Part shown: one piece after another, positions 4,954 through 7,221 of the stretch | How the letters are laid out: each line of letters begins with the position of its first letter | Numbering within the stretch: position 1 is the first letter of the stretch | DNA from: Lactobacillales bacterium | GTDB lineage: Bacteria > Bacillota > Bacilli > Lactobacillales > Vagococcaceae | Length of the DNA stretch: 7,221 bases | Direction: 5' to 3' | Assembly (NCBI GenBank): GCA_015655485.1 | Contig: JAATEZ010000321.1 | Span: forward strand, 1 to 7,221 | Notes under the pieces: generated by a model | Told to the model about the DNA's origin: nothing | The model's input: only the letters and a program-made list of their open reading frames with translations | Databases searched by the model: none | Translations under genes and position numbers: made by a program

Positions 4954-7057
4954 CGATGATCACCTCTTCATCCGGATCAATGGTATCCATTTCAAGATCA
5001 GTTAGTAATTGCAACTGTTCAAAGTACATGGCTGAAAAATCCACTACTCTTGCTCCAATACAGATATAATAATCCGGACGAGCAACCAATTCTGTTTGAT
5101 AAACAGCCATTTCATCCCAAAAAGCTGTCAAAGCTTCCAAATAATCCGCTGCTCTGGTAACAGCACACATGGCCTGACCGCGCTGAACCTTGATAAATCC
5201 TTTCTTATCAATAATCCGAACTGCCCCGGAAGTATTCTGTTGTCCTTTTTCGCCTACTACATAAAAATACTTATTTTTGGCCAGCACTTCAACTTCTGCT
5301 GCATCCATGCGCATGTCTTCGGCACCAATTGTAATCGCTTCTTCTTTCGTTGCTTCCTTAGTCAGATCTGTCGTTTTCACTTCTGTCGAACCAGTCGCGA
5401 TCGCCGTTACTTTTGAAGTTTGGGGATCGATCTCAATGTGGATCTCAACAGAATCCGGTGTCGCACCTGATTCAACAGCCTTATTCATTGCTTCATTTTT
5501 AATACTGCGAATATCTTCTGAACTCGGATTAGGAATAATTCGTTCCACAACATCTCGAACCATGGCCAGGGCTACTCCAATCGATGAAATCACTTCAGCA
5601 TTTTCAGGGATAGAATACTTCACTCCCATCTTATCGGCAAAGTAGATGATCAATGAGGCGGCCCCTCCGCCAACTCCAACCAAAGAAATCTGATCTTTTT
5701 CTAATTTATACTTGTCGGCAAGTTCTAAAATGATCGGTTCAATTTTCGCATACGATTTTTCCATGATTTGCTTAGCGATGTCTTCAACCGTCGTGCCGCA
5801 GTAATCGGCCAAAGTCTGCATGGCGATACGTGCGGATTCGGCCTTTCCATACGAAAAATGTTCAGGTCTTACCAGTCCTAACACATTAGCCGCACAAGAA
5901 TTGGTAATTGTCACTTCGCTGCCGTCTTCCAGAACGATCTTCACATAATCGGCCGGGTCGCCTTTTTTAGGTGAAAAGAATTCAACTTTAGGCCCCTTGA
6001 GTTTATCTGGATCTACAAAGACTGAATAATCCAGCCCGGCAATATGAGCGGATCGAGGACCGACATCAATGATCCCGTTTTTGTCTGCCCGTACCATAGA
6101 ACCGCCGGCACATCCTAAAACACGTACATCTAAAGAGGAAATATAAGTCGGATGACCGCCAACGATCGAATAATCGATCGCTGGACGACCATTTTTGATG
6201 ACACCAATATTTGTGGTCGTTCCGCCGACTTCAAAATAGACGCCATTAGAAGCGCGCAAATACATCAATGAACCCATGACAGAAGCAGCAGGACCTGATA
6301 ACATAGTCAGCACCGGCCGTTTTTTCATTTCGCTGATCTCCATGACACCGCCATCCCCGCGCATGATCATCAGAGGAACGTTGACTCCGGATTCGCGGAC
6401 GGAAGCTTCTGTAGAAATGGCCGTATCCAGCATCTTAGGCAGGATCGAGGCATTGATCGCTGCAGTGCGGGTACGACGAGTCAATCCATAAAGCTTAGTA
6501 ATATCAGATGCCATCGTTGTCGGGATCTCTTCTGCTTGCGCGACCTTATATACCATTTGTTCCGGCTCGCTATCATCGACTCCAAAAGCCATAGATGAAA
6601 CTAATACTTTCGCCCCTTGATCTTCAAGATTTTCAATGACTTCTTTCACCTTTGATTCCTTTAATTGTTTTAATGGAATAAATGAATTCACAATACTGAT
6701 TTTTTTCCCGTTTCCAAGATCAACATCATTCAAAGAGGTCTGCCGTTTAGCCAGCCAGCCTTCCACTCCGCCTTTAGACATTCCAATGACGCCAACAGTC
6801 GCCACATCGCCTTCTATCAGCGCGTTTGTTGCTTGAGTAGTAGAATGAGCAACAAAGACCACATCCTCTGGACTGATATTATTTTCAGACAAACAATTAT
6901 GGAAAGATCGCACAACTCCCGCGGCAACTCCCCGCGGATCATCATGAGTCGTTTTCACGGAAGATTTCCCAATAATTTTCTGAGTCGTGTTGTCGATCGC
7001 CACTGCCTTGGTATGGGTGCCTCCTACATCGATCCCCATTCTAACTAATCGTTTCAT
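4928..7057 (-). CDS. Hydantoinase/oxoprolinase (HyuA-like) family protein, complete, 709 residues
   Basis: This is a cytoplasmic ASKHA-fold protein. The Hydant_A_N domain (~1-185) has GIDVGGTHTKAVAID (8-22) and HSTTQATNALIEGDVATVGV (71-90). The Hydantoinase_A domain (~195-500) has MRGDGGVM (232-239), LSGPAASVMG (253-262), the second phosphate motif FEVGGTTTNIG (275-285), GCAGGSMV (315-322) and the adenosine-side loop GVGGGAASL (461-469). A further ~200 residues follow (510-709) that I cannot assign. Characterised relatives hydrolyse hydantoins, 5-oxoproline or N-methylhydantoin using ATP, usually with a HyuB partner; none is visible here. Two motif changes stand out: Lys replaces the usual Asp after GGTxT (K17), and FEVGGTTTN replaces the usual FDMGGTSTD. 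The ATG at 7057 has AAGGAG 6 bases upstream. The gene lies 35 bases after a permease and overlaps the metallopeptidase-like gene. It is richer in G+C than the left half of the window. The exact reaction is unknown. Confidence 0.92.
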   Translation of the reverse strand: MKRLVRMGIDVGGTHTKAVAIDNTTQKIIGKSSVKTTHDDPRGVAAGVVRSFHNCLSENNISPEDVVFVAHSTTQATNALIEGDVATVGVIGMSKGGVEGWLAKRQTSLNDVDLGNGKKISIVNSFIPLKQLKESKVKEVIENLEDQGAKVLVSSMAFGVDDSEPEQMVYKVAQAEEIPTTMASDITKLYGLTRRTRTAAINASILPKMLDTAISTEASVRESGVNVPLMIMRGDGGVMEISEMKKRPVLTMLSGPAASVMGSLMYLRASNGVYFEVGGTTTNIGVIKNGRPAIDYSIVGGHPTYISSLDVRVLGCAGGSMVRADKNGIIDVGPRSAHIAGLDYSVFVDPDKLKGPKVEFFSPKKGDPADYVKIVLEDGSEVTITNSCAANVLGLVRPEHFSYGKAESARIAMQTLADYCGTTVEDIAKQIMEKSYAKIEPIILELADKYKLEKDQISLVGVGGGAASLIIYFADKMGVKYSIPENAEVISSIGVALAMVRDVVERIIPNPSSEDIRSIKNEAMNKAVESGATPDSVEIHIEIDPQTSKVTAIATGSTEVKTTDLTKEATKEEAITIGAEDMRMDAAEVEVLAKNKYFYVVGEKGQQNTSGAVRIIDKKGFIKVQRGQAMCAVTRAADYLEALTAFWDEMAVYQTELVARPDYYICIGARVVDFSAMYFEQLQLLTDLEMDTIDPDEEVIIVAANIKQT
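4959..4968 (-). promoter_or_regulatory. Ribosome binding site for the TTG-started metallopeptidase-like gene, inside the HyuA-like coding region
   Basis: On the minus strand this reads AAGAGGTGAT, one mismatch from AGGAGGTGAT, with 5 bases before TTG at 4953. It lies within the last codons of the HyuA-like gene (encoding part of DEEVIIV), which fixes the start and implies translational coupling. Confidence 0.8.
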
Positions 7058-7092
7058 AAAAATCTCCTTACTTTGAACTCTTTATTTTTTAG

Positions 7093-7221
7093 TTAAACTA
7101 ACCCGCCATATAAAACATAGACAATAATACACATAATGATCCCAACGATCCATCCAGTTGGAATCGATTTCTTCATAAAATCCCCAGATGAAACTTTTGT
7201 ATAACCAAAACCCCAGGCGAC
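7093..7221 (-). CDS. Permease, C-terminal 42 codons only (paralogue of the permease at 581-1879)
   Basis: Reading from the window edge on the minus strand gives VAWGFGYTKVSSGDFMKKSI, a hydrophobic helix (GWIVGIIMCIIVYVLYG), and then LV and TAA at 7093. The fragment aligns in place with the end of the complete permease (NVWLADFTKTDVNEILRQSI plus a final helix). It shares the W, TK and (K/R)(K/Q)SI positions, so it is almost certainly the same transporter family. It ends 35 bases before the HyuA-like ATG, giving the same permease-then-HyuA order as the left module. The rest of the gene and the operon promoter lie outside the window. Confidence 0.82.
   Translation of the reverse strand, partial: VAWGFGYTKVSSGDFMKKSIPTGWIVGIIMCIIVYVLYGGLV

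Noticed and set aside
5096..7048. Plus-strand open frames opposite the right HyuA-like gene
   Set aside because: They are antisense shadows of a gene with all expected family motifs.
7058..7092. Possible riboswitch or attenuator between the right permease and HyuA-like gene
   Set aside because: The gap is only 35 bases with a plain ribosome binding site and no hairpin.
1..7221. tRNA, rRNA, CRISPR array, phage attachment site or replication origin
   Set aside because: I saw no cloverleaf, regularly spaced repeats or DnaA-box cluster anywhere in the window.

Overview
The window looks like a chromosomal segment of a low-GC Gram-positive bacterium (Bacillota). Strong Shine-Dalgarno sites, TTG starts, an RpiR-type regulator and an intrinsic terminator with a long U tract all fit this. 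A lactic-acid-bacterium or Enterococcus-like host, or an Erysipelotrichia-type host, is plausible, but the sequence alone does not settle the genus.

Two related metabolic modules lie on the minus strand. Each is a multi-pass permease followed closely by a hydantoinase/oxoprolinase family (HyuA-like, ASKHA-fold) protein. Module A (1-1879) has a complete permease (581-1879) and the first 187 codons of a HyuA-like protein (1-561) that runs off the left edge. Module B (4282-7221) has the last 42 codons of a permease (7093-7221, entering from the right edge), a complete 709-residue HyuA-like protein (4928-7057), and a 223-residue HExxH zinc-metallopeptidase-like protein (4282-4953). The last gene overlaps the end of the HyuA-like gene and starts with TTG. 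The two HyuA N-termini are clearly paralogous, and so are the two permease C-termini.

Between the modules, an RpiR-family regulator (2060-2908, plus strand) is divergent from module A. The shared intergenic region holds a recognisable promoter for each direction and a near-perfect 30-bp palindrome (1964-1993), the best candidate operator. A strong hairpin terminator (2915-2970) follows the regulator and could work in both directions.

The stretch 2971-4281 has no intact gene I can support. It contains a decayed PD-(D/E)XK nuclease/transposase (Rpn-like) gene (3130-3695) with an internal deletion and two in-frame stops, a second broken short frame (3717-3923), a 13-bp inverted repeat (4024-4070) and short repeats. 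This stretch is also where base composition changes: module A and the regulator are AT-rich, whereas the HyuA gene of module B is much richer in G+C.

Working model (inference): each permease imports a small, probably anionic or cyclic-amide-like compound. The HyuA-like protein processes it using ATP, the RpiR protein senses a derivative and controls module A, and the metallopeptidase-like protein acts with the module B HyuA. No hydantoinase B subunit and no DUF917 partner is visible in the window, so the reaction is unknown.
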